A stretch of 64,000 nt of DNA from Zonotrichia leucophrys gambelii. Lineage: Eukaryota > Chordata > Aves > Passeriformes > Passerellidae. The notes under the pieces are model-generated. The model searched no databases, had not been told where the DNA came from, and saw only the letters and a program-made list of their open reading frames with translations. Shown here one piece after another: positions 12,401 to 25,700 of this stretch (its first letter is position 1; each line of letters begins with the position of its first letter). A program made the position numbers and the translations under genes. The stretch lies in NCBI RefSeq assembly GCF_028769735.1, contig NC_088169.1, positions 45,909,229 through 45,973,228 of the forward strand. The letters are read 5' to 3'.

Positions 12401-15400
12401 GTATAGTGTGTTAAACCGAATAAATAAGTTTGGCCAGGATGGGAAACCACAACACCTTAGAAGGATTCATTTCTGGTATGTTAATAAAAAATAATAGCTA
12501 TCACAAATAAGACATTATTTCACAGGATAAAGTGATAGCGGCAAGAAGAAAAAATGGGGACTGAATCTCAAAGTCATCACCAGAAGGAATTCTGGATTAA
12601 CATTCTGAGGATGTCAACGTCTACAGCAACACACTTTATTAGTCACACCAAAACAATCTGCAAGTTTTGTGTAGATGTACTGAAATCATCCTGAGATTGA
12701 AAGTCAATCAAACACTTAATTCAAAAGATCAGAAACTTTCTTAAGACTGGCACATTTGTTTCTGTTGTACTCCCTAACAGAGAATATCTGCATTTCCATT
12801 AACGAATTTCACGCTCAGCGGTAGACTGCCCTCTGGCATTACAATCTGTTGCAATTGAAATCTACTCCTTGGAGAGTTTTTTCATTGTATGCATTGTCTT
12901 CAGTGGTGAGTTCCTCTGGGACCTGATGATTGGTGCACCATTGGGATCTGAGACAGGGAAGATAATCTTGTGTTATAAGTCAAAAACTGTCTTTCAATTT
13001 TCTGAGTTTGTGATATTCTTTATGTTGTTTGAGGAGCCAAATCCTTCTGTTCCTTAAAACAGAAATGAACTGTATCTGGACTCAATATATTTTCCATAAT
13101 GAAAAGATAAAGCATGGTGTTTTTTTTTCCTGCACATCTCCTAACAGTCAGCCTTGGCTGTTTGACACAACAGAACAAATTCTAAAGAGCCACAGTCTAA
13201 TGGAAAGCAGCTAACCTTGAGGAAGAACATAAAAGGCCAGATGCTGTTCATCTCTATGAAAGCAAAAATGCGATGAAGAATTTTTATTTTATTTATTCAG
13301 CTTCACCAAGATGCAAGAGTGCAAGTACATGCACACAGTACATTTCATAAAACATTTACCAAAGTTTCATGTTCTAAGACATTAACTTCAAAACATTCAC
13401 AGTATGTGAATATTGCTACTGGAAGGACTACTTCTACTTGATTTTTACTTACAGTTTATGAAATGGAATGCTGGAATACAGAAAAGAAGAAACAATACGG
13501 TTTCATGCTTCAAGGAGAAATGTTATTTATTATAATTTCAGCTGTTTGTTTTTGTTAAAAAATTCATCCAGACTATTTCATTTTCAGATAATATTTTTTA
13601 CAAGTTTAGAAGTTTTAAAATTCTTCTAGTTTTAATTATTTACCAAATAAACCAGAGAAGAGTAATTACTTTTTCAAATAGAAAGAAATATGAAACCTTT
13701 TATATATGAAGAAATACTATAGCATGCCAGGATAAACTTGCTTTTTAAAAGAAACTATGAAGTTTATTTTGTCAGCTCATAAAAGTTGGCATTATTTTTA
13801 GTTTTAAATTAAGACAGCTCAGCATCTTTCCATTTTTCAAAATTCAAAGCCAACATAACACTTCCATAATGACGCGTATTTGGGTTGAATGCATATTAAA
13901 TGTTTCATTCTAAGACATATTAACAAAAAAATAACAAACTTTCAAATATAATCTACTACTTTCCCTAATATTTCCAAATGAAATGGTGTAGTGTACTGTT
14001 TAATAATAATAACTTTAAAAGTACATTTCCTTGGAAAGGAGACCAAACCAGACAAATTCTTTTGTATCTTTGTTTTATATACTTTTTGGAGAGTAGAATA
14101 CAATGGATTTCCATTCCTGCAGCACATCATGTTTACACAGTTCATATGGCATGCAAAAAAGAAGGATTTGAGCTAACTAATAGTCTATGCAAGCATGTTC
14201 TTTTGTAAGTGGAAAGATGTTGCCATTGCGATTTTAAGATCTTGTGTGGTAAATATCCTTTAGATATACCTGTTAGATCAAATCCCATAGATGTTGTTTG
14301 AGAAGACCCCATAGATATCAGATATCTATGAAACTTGATACAAGAAGTTTCAAGCTTGATACAAACAAGATTTCAGGCTGAGAATTCTGGGAAAGTTTAT
14401 TGGAATCCAGACACCCTGGAATTTTGGGTACTTGGAGGGCAGTGAAAAACATCCATCATTTTTTTACAGAGGAAAGGTTCTTGAGCAACAATTCAAGACT
14501 TGGATTGCTTTTCTCATCTTTCTCATCTTGAGGTGCTCAATGTTCCACAATGTTGTATCACATTACTTAAGTATGAACACAAAACATCACTAAATCTTGT
14601 GTTAATGAAGCATTTAGATGCTATTTTAAACAAAAGGTAAATATTTCCATCAAATAATAATAAAATGAAGATTAATATTTGGAGATTTTAATTGCCTCAT
14701 GTTACACAAGTGTCTTTAAGTAATATATCACTTCAGGAGAGATGGGGGGCAGGTGGCATTCCTGATCACTCACATATTCGGATTTCCTGAAGGGAAATGT
14801 TGTGCAGAGGATAGGTATTTTCATGGTACCATACATGATAGTATGAAGGCTGAATCATATTTTGTAAATTCTAAAGTAATTGTTTATTATAGATTCTAAG
14901 GACTAAAATGTCATCTGAAGTTGGACTTCTTGCAGTGTCAGCTTCCATGATTATTTTTATTCATAAAAATGACTGCAGAATATACAGAAGCTTTATTATT
15001 CCCCATATAAAAGCATTTATGTAAAGAAAAAGATTCCCCTCTGAATTTTTGATTAATGCCCTGATCCAAGGGCCATTAAAGCTAAGGAATTATGTTTTTC
15101 AGATACAGAGTAATGCAGAAGCATCTTAGAAGTCTATGGATTTGTCTGCACAGATACATACAGAAAAAAGCACTTACAAAAGTATTGGGGTGTTGCTGCA
15201 TTCTATTGTTTTCCAAACAGCATAAGCTGGAACCAGACAAGACCAGAGCCTGTTCTTAACTATAAGGCCTGACCATATGTAAAAAAAAATACTTCACAAA
15301 ATTTATTCTGAATACTCCCATGACACGGTCTCCTGAAAAATGAAAAGGTATGTGTCTGTTTCTTCCCCTCATTTTTTGTAACACCTAGGTATGCTAAGAA

Positions 15401-15519
15401 GATCACGGTGTGAGTTATAAAGTAAATGTGAATAATAAAAGCCTAAAATACATGAGAATACTAAGAAAACCGCCTTCGCTGCTGCAGCATTGAGACACCG
15501 TGCCTAAAGTACCCATGGA
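9461..15519. other. Intergenic, no gene recognised
   Basis: AT-rich non-coding DNA downstream of SLITRK6. It contains scattered homopolymers (for example an A-run at 10759-10773) but no transposon I can name. About 10850-11280 is less AT-rich and without low complexity, and may be a non-coding element, but I have no conservation data. Open frames here are short and look like chance. Confidence 0.6.
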
Positions 15520-15612
15520 ACCTCACACCCCTGAAGCAGGAGGTTGGACTAGACAGCTTCCAGAGGTCTCTTCCAGGGACAATATCTGTGGTTCTAATAT
15601 GATTCTGCATAA
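15520..15612 (+). mobile_element. CR1 LINE fragment, 3' end
   Basis: The stretch around AGGTTGGACTAGACAGCTTC and the following CAGAGGTCTCTTCCAGGGAC matches the well-known 3' terminal region of avian CR1 elements (GGTTGGACTAGATGAcCT...GGTCCCTTCCAAC). It ends in a decayed TGTGGTTCTAAT tail. The element is severely 5'-truncated, as most CR1 copies are, and carries no coding capacity. Confidence 0.75.
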
Positions 15613-18600
15613 GATTTTTTAGGGCAAAATAGTCTACAGTCTTACTTTTCTATACACAGGCTTCCTGAATAAAAAGGAAAAAGGCATTAGTCACCAAACA
15701 CTGACATGAAATAACAGCTTTTCATGTAACACTTTCTGTAACATGCAGATACAGTCATTTGGATTTTGCATTAAATAAACAGTGCTTCTTAGCGATATAT
15801 TGGTGATGGTGAACTCTGGCTATATAAGTTTATTATTAAAAGCACTTTCTTCCAGAATAGATGACTTCAGATTTCTAAATAAAATATGGAAACTATCTGA
15901 AAGATTTGAAGAGTGTCCGTTTCTGTACTGCTAGAACTAATGATTCTTGTTTTCATGACATACTGCTGGTGTAATTCTATACTCATTTCAAAGGTAAGAA
16001 TCATAGTTTTTCAAAACTTCTTCCAGGTTTTAATTCAATATATTATGTTTGTCAAAAGGACAAATTATTAAGCACTATATAAGTAATGTATGTTTTAAAT
16101 TAAAAGTTATTTCACAAAAAAGTTCTACTTTAAGTCTTTCAAATTATGAAGCAGCAATTGGAACAACACTCTTTGGTCTAAGTGCAGTCCTTCATGCTAC
16201 TTAGTAATCAGCTTTTTTAAAATCCTCCTATGATATGTTATCTGTTACCCGAAACCCAGTACTTCCATGCAGATTTAGGGCAAATATTTATGCAATTATA
16301 TTTCCATGTTTCTTATAATCTTTAGCTATTTAAGTTAGCTATTTTTGAAGACTGGATACTAAATGGGTCTTTGATTTGTCCTATGATGTCTGTTAGTAAG
16401 TTCGTTATATGTACTTGTACAAATATTACATACTTTTATATCTTTGTGGAAACCAAATTTCTCAGACCTAACTAGACCTATATCTGGAAGTGGTTTCCTA
16501 ACTTTGGTAATAGAATATTTTTTAATAAAAATGCCTATAATTTGTATGCTTTTGATAGGTCTTATATATATTAATCTTGTAAATTAAACCTCTGAAAGAC
16601 AGTACGTACACAGACATGTTCTTACCAGACCAATTGTTTAGCCACATGTGGACGAAGCAAAGGACTGAATTAATCACAGATAGTCATCAAAAATATTCAA
16701 TAGAATAAATTCTAGCTTGAGATTAAACATGAACATAAGAGTTCAAAAGCTTTTAGAAATAAACAAAAATACTTGTTATTTCTAGAGTTTAAAAGCAGAA
16801 GATTAGACGCCAATCATGTAAATCTTTGACAAAGAACATCAATAAAAAAATGCATTTTTTTCTATCTAAATATGTAAATACACTGCCACATAATTTTGAA
16901 ATTTTTATTCCTACATAAGATGCTTTCTTCAGACATCAAATGCCCAACACAGTTATGGAATTTGGCTGACTTAATACACAGTTGTATTCTCCTGATTCTG
17001 CAGTGAATCCTTGGTCTCACACATAAAAGGTAGATCCAAGAGAGGACTGAAAAACATTGTGTTTTAATTAAAATAAAAAGTCATTAAAATATTTCAAGTA
17101 TGTATCTATTGTTCTCTGCATAACCTATCACTTATTTTTATTTATCATCCATCTCATTTTGTTCTTTATTTTCTTTCTTCTCTTTTTAAAATGTCTTTTT
17201 TCATGTATGTAAAATTTTGTAGCCTGGATAAATTTAAGTTGATGGGTTTTTGGTAACAATTAACTGTTTGTTGTTCACCACTGGCCAATGATCTCTATAG
17301 TGAGCTTTTAAAACAACACAGATTCTTAAGGTCCTAATAAATGTACTAGCGCATAACTCATTATTTTTGTTCCTTTCTCTTTTGGTGTAAAAAAATCACT
17401 ATGCAAACAAGCAAATAAATATTTATATGAGGAGAGGAAGAAAAAGAATTACATCTCAAGCTGACTTGGAATGTTCCATCAAAATACAACTTGATGGAGA
17501 AATATGTTTTGCTTTAGGAGTTATATGTTTTCTATTCCTTAAAATGAATGCATTTATGAACAACTTTTAATAAATATTTTGATATTTTACTTTCTATTTC
17601 CTTACAATCCTTAGTGAATTTGAAGTTCCAACTTTTTAATTTGATCTAATGTGTGTAGAACACAACAGCTCATTTCTGTAGCATGCTAAGATTATCAGTT
17701 CTCATTACCCTAGTATAAGAATACAAATTATTAGGTTTGTGTGCCAGACTCTTAAAAGGCATTCCTGAATAGGATCTCTCATACCAACTGACTGCCAGCC
17801 CTGCAAGCCTCTGTGGGAGCTGCTGTTGGATTAGTTGCTGATGTTTATTCCAACCTTCTAAAGGAGATTGTGGAGGAGATAAATTGTACCCTATATTTAA
17901 TGTTCACATGGTAGACAAAAGAGCTATGGAATTTATTTTCACAACTGGGAAAAGCTTTTAGTGGTGAATCAAATTTTTTTACTGCAATTCTGTTCTAACT
18001 AGTTTAGAGACATGAAAAAGTAACTACTGAGAAACACTCTTTTTAAAAAAAAAAATATTTAGGAAAATATGAAGTCATCCTGTCTGTAAGATCTTGTCCT
18101 ATTTCCTCAGGTTTTGATGGGTTTGATTTTTTTTTTTTTATTTCTTATCTTTTTTTTCTTCCTTCTTAAGTACCTAAGTTATAAAAAACTATGTAATTTT
18201 CCTTGATATGCAGGAATAGGCATAATTTTTTTAAGACTAATTGCTGTGGAGCAAAAGGAAGCTATATAATATATTAATGTTACATAATTATTTCCTCTTT
18301 TCTATTTAAACATCATCTTCTGCCTAAGTCTTTACCTTTACCTGTGACACTTTCCTAAAAAAAATATTTTCCTGCTTCCACCATCAAAACAGGAATGCAA
18401 ATTTGAGAGGAAAAGATTCACTGCTAACATATTTGTGGCATAGGTTTGGTATTTTTCTACCCATTCACCTACTAATGGTTAAACTGTTGCTGTATTCATG
18501 GATCAATTTTTCCACTCCAGCTGCCATTACATATGTTTGTCAATCATTCCTATTAAACATGCATTGAAATACAAAATTCAGCTGGTCTATCAACAGATTC

Positions 18601-21434
18601 AGCTACAAATTCAGGAAGTTCAATCTTTGATAAAAGGTTTGAATTGTTTCTATGAAATAAATGTGGCATATCAAGTATTTCCTTTATGGTTTGTAGTGAA
18701 TATTAGATGTATTATCAAAGCCAAAATCCTGGCACATGAAAAAACTGCAAGGTCCAAAATCCTCACTAGATCCAGAGAGCTATGGCCCCTCCAACTACTG
18801 ATGCTGGGACCTCTGCCTGCTTTGAAAATAAACCCATGCTATTAGCAAGGATTTTCTGTAGTAGTTGATTTGGACAGCTAAAACATTAATTGAAATAACA
18901 ATAAATTTTAGGCTTTGTCCTTATTATATGCTCCCTTTTGCCTGTAACAAAGTTTGAGTAGACACTATCACAAAAAATTCTGGTGAAGGAGACAGCTAGG
19001 TCTAGATATGGCACTAGTAGGATTCAGTAATACTTATAAAGAAAAAACAAAAAAGCTAAGGCTTAAGCACCTACACAATATTTAGGCACACTGACTTTTA
19101 TATTATACCTTTAACAACCTCTCACAGCAGAAGTGACTGAGGGTTGAACACTTCATATTCTGCACCATTTTAATTCAAAGACCACAATTTACAATAATCT
19201 TTCTGAAAGAACATTAGTTCATGGGGCATACAGCTTTTTTCCTTTTGCATTTTCATTATTTTTTTCATTTAGTTTAGAATGTGAATCTTTGATGGTGGTA
19301 TTTCTTTGTGAATCAGAATTTAATGGTTTCCAATTTTTTTCCAGAGCAAGAATATTTTCCCTATTATACATCCTACTTTTTTAAATTATCAAAATGATTT
19401 TTTAAAGAAATAAAAGATCTGTATTTCCCTATAGTTTATACTGTTTATCAAGATTTGCTCCTAGAACTCTATTTTCCAAATAAGACTGTGCCATGCATGA
19501 TTCAAATGAAGAGCTACTTCTTTCCATATATATGGGATGGAGTATAGTGGAAAGAAGTATAATCCTTCTTGGGCTGTGCAAGTGTTAAAACACAAGAAAT
19601 ACGAAAAAATAAATTACCTAAAGGATCTCTGGTCTGAAAATTCGAACTTCTAAACCGTTTTAACAGAAATTAAATAGGACAAAGAACTTGAGAAGGTTCA
19701 AGACCAGGGCATATAATTTTTTGTATTTAAGGAAGGATAAAAGATTTGCAATTTCTGAAGTAGTCATTGAGAGTATAGATTGTAAATTTAATAATTTTAC
19801 ATAATTAATAATATTTTGCTCTAACACTAGTCATACTCATACTGGCAAAAAATAAATTGAAATGATCTGTTATGGAATATCAAGAGTAATTATAAAAATA
19901 TTTAAATCCATTCAAAAAAGTAACTGAAATGTCCTTCTTTGAGGACTTCTTGAGTACTGGGCCTTATGCTTTCGGTATGTAAGTTCTTTTTTTCCTTCAG
20001 TCATAGTCATTCCCTGACTGTTTTGAAAATATTTTAGAAACCACAACTGTCAAGTTTAAATTGTGCCATACATATTTTTGTGACACGGAGTTTATAAAGT
20101 TTGTGATACTTGATTATAATTATTAGATACTAGTGCCATCATATTAAGAGTTTTCCTGGAAATTTACATTTGTGTAAATGGTTTGGTTTCTGCTGCATAT
20201 AAATATGAAGGAGTGGTTCATCATCATTAAGAATGCTTGGACTTTCTCTCATTAGCATAGTCTCCTTTTAATGGAATTTTATAAAAAGTGACGGATGCTA
20301 CAGGTTATGTATTCAGCTTAGAATAAATTTTGTGATAAATCAGCATTATTTTGTCCCGAACAGAAAACCCTTAAACAAAGCATATTTATTGAAATGGAAA
20401 TACAAATCTTTGATGTAAGTTTCTTTAGGAAGTGAAAAAAGAATCTGAACCAGACACGGTGGTTTGTACAGACTGTGTGTTTCCAAATCATTTTGACATG
20501 CTGTCCAGAAGAATAAGCCAGAATACCAAGGGGTTTGAAAGGAGACTTCCTAAGTGATTTTAAAAAGTAATACAGTTTCTTAATTCATCAACTGCTATTA
20601 AATTAGTGTGTTCCCTTAACTGTCACCTCAGGTTTCATCCAAACATAATTCTACAGTTATGTCTAACCACAGGGCATGTATTCACAAAACCATTTAAAAT
20701 GCATCTTTTTTTTTTTTTACTGATATTCTCTGTGTATTGTTCCATACTACAATTTCTTTGTAATGATTGTAGAACAGCAATATTGTTAAGAAGATGAAGT
20801 TTAATAACATGCCACATCTTCATCTTAGAAATCATTTAGCGTAACAAACGGATGTCTTTCTCCTTCAAAACAAGTACTGTTGTAAACTTTCCCTCTGAAT
20901 GAAAATGAGTGAACAGCACATTTTAAAAAAAATGTTCATGTGTAAAATGTGTAAAATATGCATAAGTATTCATGTGTACATCTATACTCTTCCACCCACA
21001 GGTTTATCCCTCATGCCTTTCTTAAAAAAAAAACCCAAAAAACATAATGCGGTCCCCATCTCTGTTTTTGAAGTCACATCTGAAAATTGATTTTCCATTA
21101 TGCTTCAAAAAGATTTTAAAGGTCTTATTTCTGGTCTTGGTGAATAAGCAACCCATTTTTTTTGGATTTGAACATTTTGAAAGAAGTTGATCCACATCCA
21201 GGCCAGTACAAACAAGATTCTTTCTCTCCCTGTTTGTTTTTCACACTTAATAAGCTACTTCACCTGCTCACCATCTAGGGCAGATTGATCTTCACTAGTG
21301 CTCACACATTCATTCATACACATGCACTCACAGTTCCTGAGACCACAGACACCAATCTTTATAGATCAGACATCATCTTAAAAAGAAAAAGCCAGTCAGT
21401 AAAATATAAAATAGGCATACAGAGGATAGAGAAG
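15613..21434. other. Intergenic, no gene recognised
   Basis: AT-rich non-coding DNA with T-rich runs (for example near 18130-18160). An open frame of 115 codons at 18498-18845 has no recognisable domain and an unstructured composition; I regard it as chance. A 12-bp-stem imperfect hairpin lies at 19515-19559. No named repeat was recognised. Confidence 0.6.
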
Positions 21435-22745
21435 CTCAGATTTGTGACCACCTGTGGAAACTGACCATACATAAGTCTATGGGACTTTATGAGATATATC
21501 CCAGAGTCCTGAGGGGATCAGCTGATGTAGCTACCAAGCCACTCTCCATCATTCTTTAAAAGGCATGTCAGTCAGGTAAGGTCCCTGGTGACTGGAAGAA
21601 GGGAAAAAATGCATCTACACTTAAAAATGCCAGAAAACAGAAGACCCTGGGAAGATCATGGAACAGATCCTCTTAGAAGCTGTGCTAAGATAATAAAGGA
21701 TGGGGAAGTTGTTTGAAAAGGGCAACATTGCTCCACCAAATGCTCTAAACTGGGGAGAGATGGATTTTATTGGGGGATTTTATGGGGTGGATGAGGAATT
21801 GGTTGGATAGTCACATCCAGAAGGTAATGCTCAATGGCTCAGCTTTCAGACGGAAATCAGCGGCAAGTGGTGCCCCTCAGGGGTCCATATTTGCACCAGT
21901 ATTTTTTCATGTCTTCATCAGTGGCATGGCTGGATTGAGTGCACCCTCAATCAGTTTGCAAATGACATCAAGTTTAGTGGTTCAGGTGACACACCTGAAG
22001 GACAGGATGCCTTTCAAGAGGGGAGAAGTGGGCTCAGGAGAAGCCATAAGATGCAAGGTGCTGCATCTGGGTCAGGACAACCCTCAGTGTCAAACAGGCT
22101 TGGAGTTTAAGGGGCTGGGAGCAGGTCTTCTGAGAAGTACTTGGCGATACAGGCGAATGGAAACTGGACAGAAATACGAGAGAACCTTCACCAGCAAGGT
22201 GATGAAGGTGATTTTCTTCCTCTACTCTGCTCTTTTGAGACACCACCTGTACAGCATATGGCTCTGGGTTCTTCAGCTCAGGAAAGAAGAGGTAGACCTG
22301 TTGAAGTGGGACCAGAGGAGAGCAACAGAAATGATCATAGGCCTGAAGCATCACTCTTATGAGAAAAGTCTGAGATGATTTGGGTTGATCAGCCTGGAGA
22401 AGACTTCAAAAAGACCTAATCGTGGTCTTGCAGTACATGGGAGTACAAAGGGAGCTTGTAAGAAACACGGTGATAAACCTCTTGCATGGACCTGTTGAGA
22501 TAGGACAAGGGGTAATGAGTTTTAATTAAAAGAGAGTAGACTTAGACTGGCTATAGAGTAGAATTTTTTACAATGAGGATGGTGAAACACCAAAAGAGTG
22601 TCCCATCCCAGGAAAGATTCCAAGCATGGTTGGATGGGGCTCTGAGCAATCTAATCTAGTTGAAGATGTCCCTGCTTATTACAAGAAGGTCAGACTAGAT
22701 GTTCTTTGAGGCCCCTTCTACCCTAAACTATTCAATGAGTCTGTG
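21435..22745 (+). mobile_element. CR1 LINE, 5'-truncated, with decayed reverse-transcriptase ORF
   Basis: About 1.3 kb of a chicken-repeat-1 type non-LTR retrotransposon covering the later part of the reverse-transcriptase domain and the 3' UTR. The DNA at 21480-21580 matches the conserved stretch encoding the start of the CR1 RT (CATCATTCTTTAAAAGGCA area). The peptide from 21770 shows the RT signature WMRNWLDSHIQKVMLNGSA and SGAPQGSIFAPVFFHVFI. Soon after, the frame shifts: the catalytic FADD box is read in another frame at about 21955-21966 and is altered to FAND. The 3' end has the usual CCTGGAGAAGA-, GACAAGGGG- and GGTCAGACTAGATG-like segments and a weak ATTC-type tail near 22730. The open frame 21770-22378 is a relic, not a working gene. 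Confidence 0.93.
21770..22378 (+). pseudogene. CR1 reverse-transcriptase relic (longest remaining open stretch)
   Basis: A 202-codon open stretch within the CR1 copy. Its first 50 or so residues are recognisable RT sequence (the PQGS motif at about residues 36-39). The remainder is a frame-shifted reading of the CR1 3' region and matches no protein. The ATG is internal to the original ORF2, the upstream endonuclease and most of the palm domain are missing, and the catalytic aspartate pair is damaged, so no activity is expected. Confidence 0.85.
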
Positions 22746-25700
22746 ATCTTGAGAACTTCACTTAATCTTGTATATTTACTTTAAATTTATTTGTAAAAGA
22801 ACTAGAACAGATCCAATCTCAGGACACATTTATTTTTGGGACTGAGTTTCAGGTTCTTTTGATTTATTGTCCTGTAAATATGACATTTTTCTCTTTCCTT
22901 TAAGCTATATAAGTCATTCTGTCATGGCTCATTCATTAGTGGATTGATATATCAACATTATTTGTTGATCATTAGATCTATCAATTCTATTTCTACATCC
23001 AGATATTGGTATTTATCTTTTTTAAAACCAGAGCAATTCACAATGCTTCCAATTCAAAACTCATTATTCTTTCGAGGAGAAAGGCAGGACTGCATTCTTC
23101 ATTTTACAATTCTCGAAAGAAGGACATGTAAAATGGGATTCATCCCAGGGTCTTTTTTTTTCGTGTCTGATTGAAAGACACATTGTCTCTTCACAATGTA
23201 GATATTTAAAGTAAATCAGATGAATCTGCTGTAAAAATTTTTTTTTCTCTTGTGAGTATAATAGGAGATCAGGTGATGTCGACACCTTTATCACAGCTCC
23301 CCAAAGCTGTATGAGGCAGAATCCTCACAGAGAGCTGTCAGGACTTTTCCAAGTTCACAGGAAATATCTTGCAAAGGCAATTCAGTGCAGGTCCCTTGGG
23401 TCTCATTTGTAGAAATTCTTTCCTGCCTAAAAGAATTGTACTGACAGTCTATAAATATAGCATTTACGGGGTTTGGAGGGGAATTACTGTAGGTGTATTG
23501 CTGGGAGGTAAAAATGCTTTCCATGATTTTATGGTCACTTCAATTTAATTCTTTCCCTCCTGTAATTATTTTCATACTTCTGATTAGTCATTAAGTCATT
23601 GGTTTCCTGATTATTTGATCAAATTAATTTCCATACTGATTAACTATAATTTTACCATTTGCTCAAACAATTTCCATTTACTATGTTTCTAAACTATACT
23701 CATAAAACACTGAATGTGAATATCTACATTAAGTCTGCATTTGCCTCTCATCCTTTCAGTACAAATAGAGGAAAATAAGGTGTTTATTAAATACAAGTGT
23801 TACTTTGGCACTTCATTCTGTAGAGATTTTTCATCAAGAGTAATTATTTTAAAGTATGTACACAGAGTAGAAAATAATTTAAACAAATATTTAACATGTA
23901 ATTTGCACGACTGCCCAATGGCCTGGCAAACAAAGAGTTAGGATTATGATTTTATGAGAGGCCTCTTCAAGTACAAGGTGGTTTGGAAGACTGATTTTTC
24001 ATATTACTGGATGGGTTTTTTTTTTTTCTTTGTAGTACTTCATGTGCTGAACCAAAACTTTAAGTATTGAGTATAATATATTGCAACTTTTGAAAAATAA
24101 ATTTGGGCAAAATACTATAGAAGCATATATAACATATGTTGAAGCACTATAGCATATATTGCTTCAGCGTTATAATCTGACTTGAACAGTTAAAGCTGGC
24201 TTGATATATAAAGCTCAATTATATTACTGAGCTTAAGTCATGGGACTTTTAAAAGTAATGACACCCAATACTTTATATTAAAACTTTAAGTGTCTTAATA
24301 TATTCACCCAAAGCTGACTACACCTTTGAAGGGAAGGTGTATACATACATTTCTATACACACAGGCACACACACACATATGTATATAAAAATATACATAT
24401 CTCCAAGCTTTTATAGATATAAATTATAGCTATCTCCAAATTTATCTTCTGTCTCTTCACATGCTATAGCACTGCATTTCATGTAGCTGTAACATTAGGT
24501 TTGCTAACTGGTAACATTTGATTTAAGTTTAAACTTTAAGAAAAATAGAAAATAGAAAACAGATATTTCTATTGGGAAAAAACAATCAATGACAAGGAAA
24601 AAAACCTGTGGCATAGGAACAGGCTAAATAATAGCAATGCAATTAAAAAGCTGTGGAGCCTAGGACTGTATATTTAAGTGGATTTGCCATAACAGGAGAG
24701 CATAAATAGCAAATTATTAAAGCATATATATTTATTAGAAATGGTGTACTGCTTTCTCCTTTTCACATATTGTTATCCAAACTGCAGTGAATATGTTATC
24801 TATCACATTTGCCTAACAGGAAAACCATGCATTTATACTTACAATTTTGCCATTGTTTTGAATAATTCAGTCAAGATTAAGAAGCAAAAGCGCACAAAAA
24901 AATGAGGTGAGGCAATACAGAGAAAAAAAAGTGCGTAATGGGTCTGTTTTCCTTTCCTTGTGAAGGAGTACATTTCTCACTTTTTGGAACAAGGTAAAGG
25001 ACAGGTGAGGGAAAGTGAGTCAGCCCGAGCTGAAAGGAGCAAACTACACCAAATGAATTTGCATTCTCCCAAAGCTATGACTGATCCATGGGCAAATTGT
25101 CACAAAATATTTGATACATGAAACTTTATAAATTTCTATTAAATTATCTGAAATTCTCCTCTGAGTGAAAACACAGATCCAGAACTAGGGTTTGTGAGTC
25201 AATAACTGCAAAGTTACTAATGCTTTGGGTTCTGAAGGTGAAAGGCAGTGCACAATACAGGGACGTTCACAAGGCACGTCAGAGCATTTTCTGTGCTTCA
25301 GTAGGGAGGGCATGCTTAACTTTGAAAAGAAGTTTGGGATATTTTACAATATTATACAATACTATTTAATCTATATGCATTTAGCCTTAAAGTCTTTCAT
25401 TGTTTTTGCTTTTCTCATACCTATCAAAATTCCCAGCTCTTTTCTCTAGACTTCACCAGATGTAAGACTTACAAAATCAAAACCATTTTTTTAATACAAA
25501 AGAAAAAATTGCAATAAGGTGGGGGGTTTTTTGTGTTTTTATTCAGATCAGATGGCTTGAAAGTCATAATAACGGACAATAGACATCAACAATAATAGGC
25601 GTATAAAATATTTGTGAAAAAACTCTTTACGCAAGCACTAGATATATTTATTACTGACAGTATAAACTTTGACTAAAATAACTCCAGTCTTTAAAATTTT

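Noticed and set aside
18498..18845. 115-codon open frame as a protein gene
   Set aside because: No recognisable motif, no promoter or poly(A) context, and AT-rich chance-like composition.
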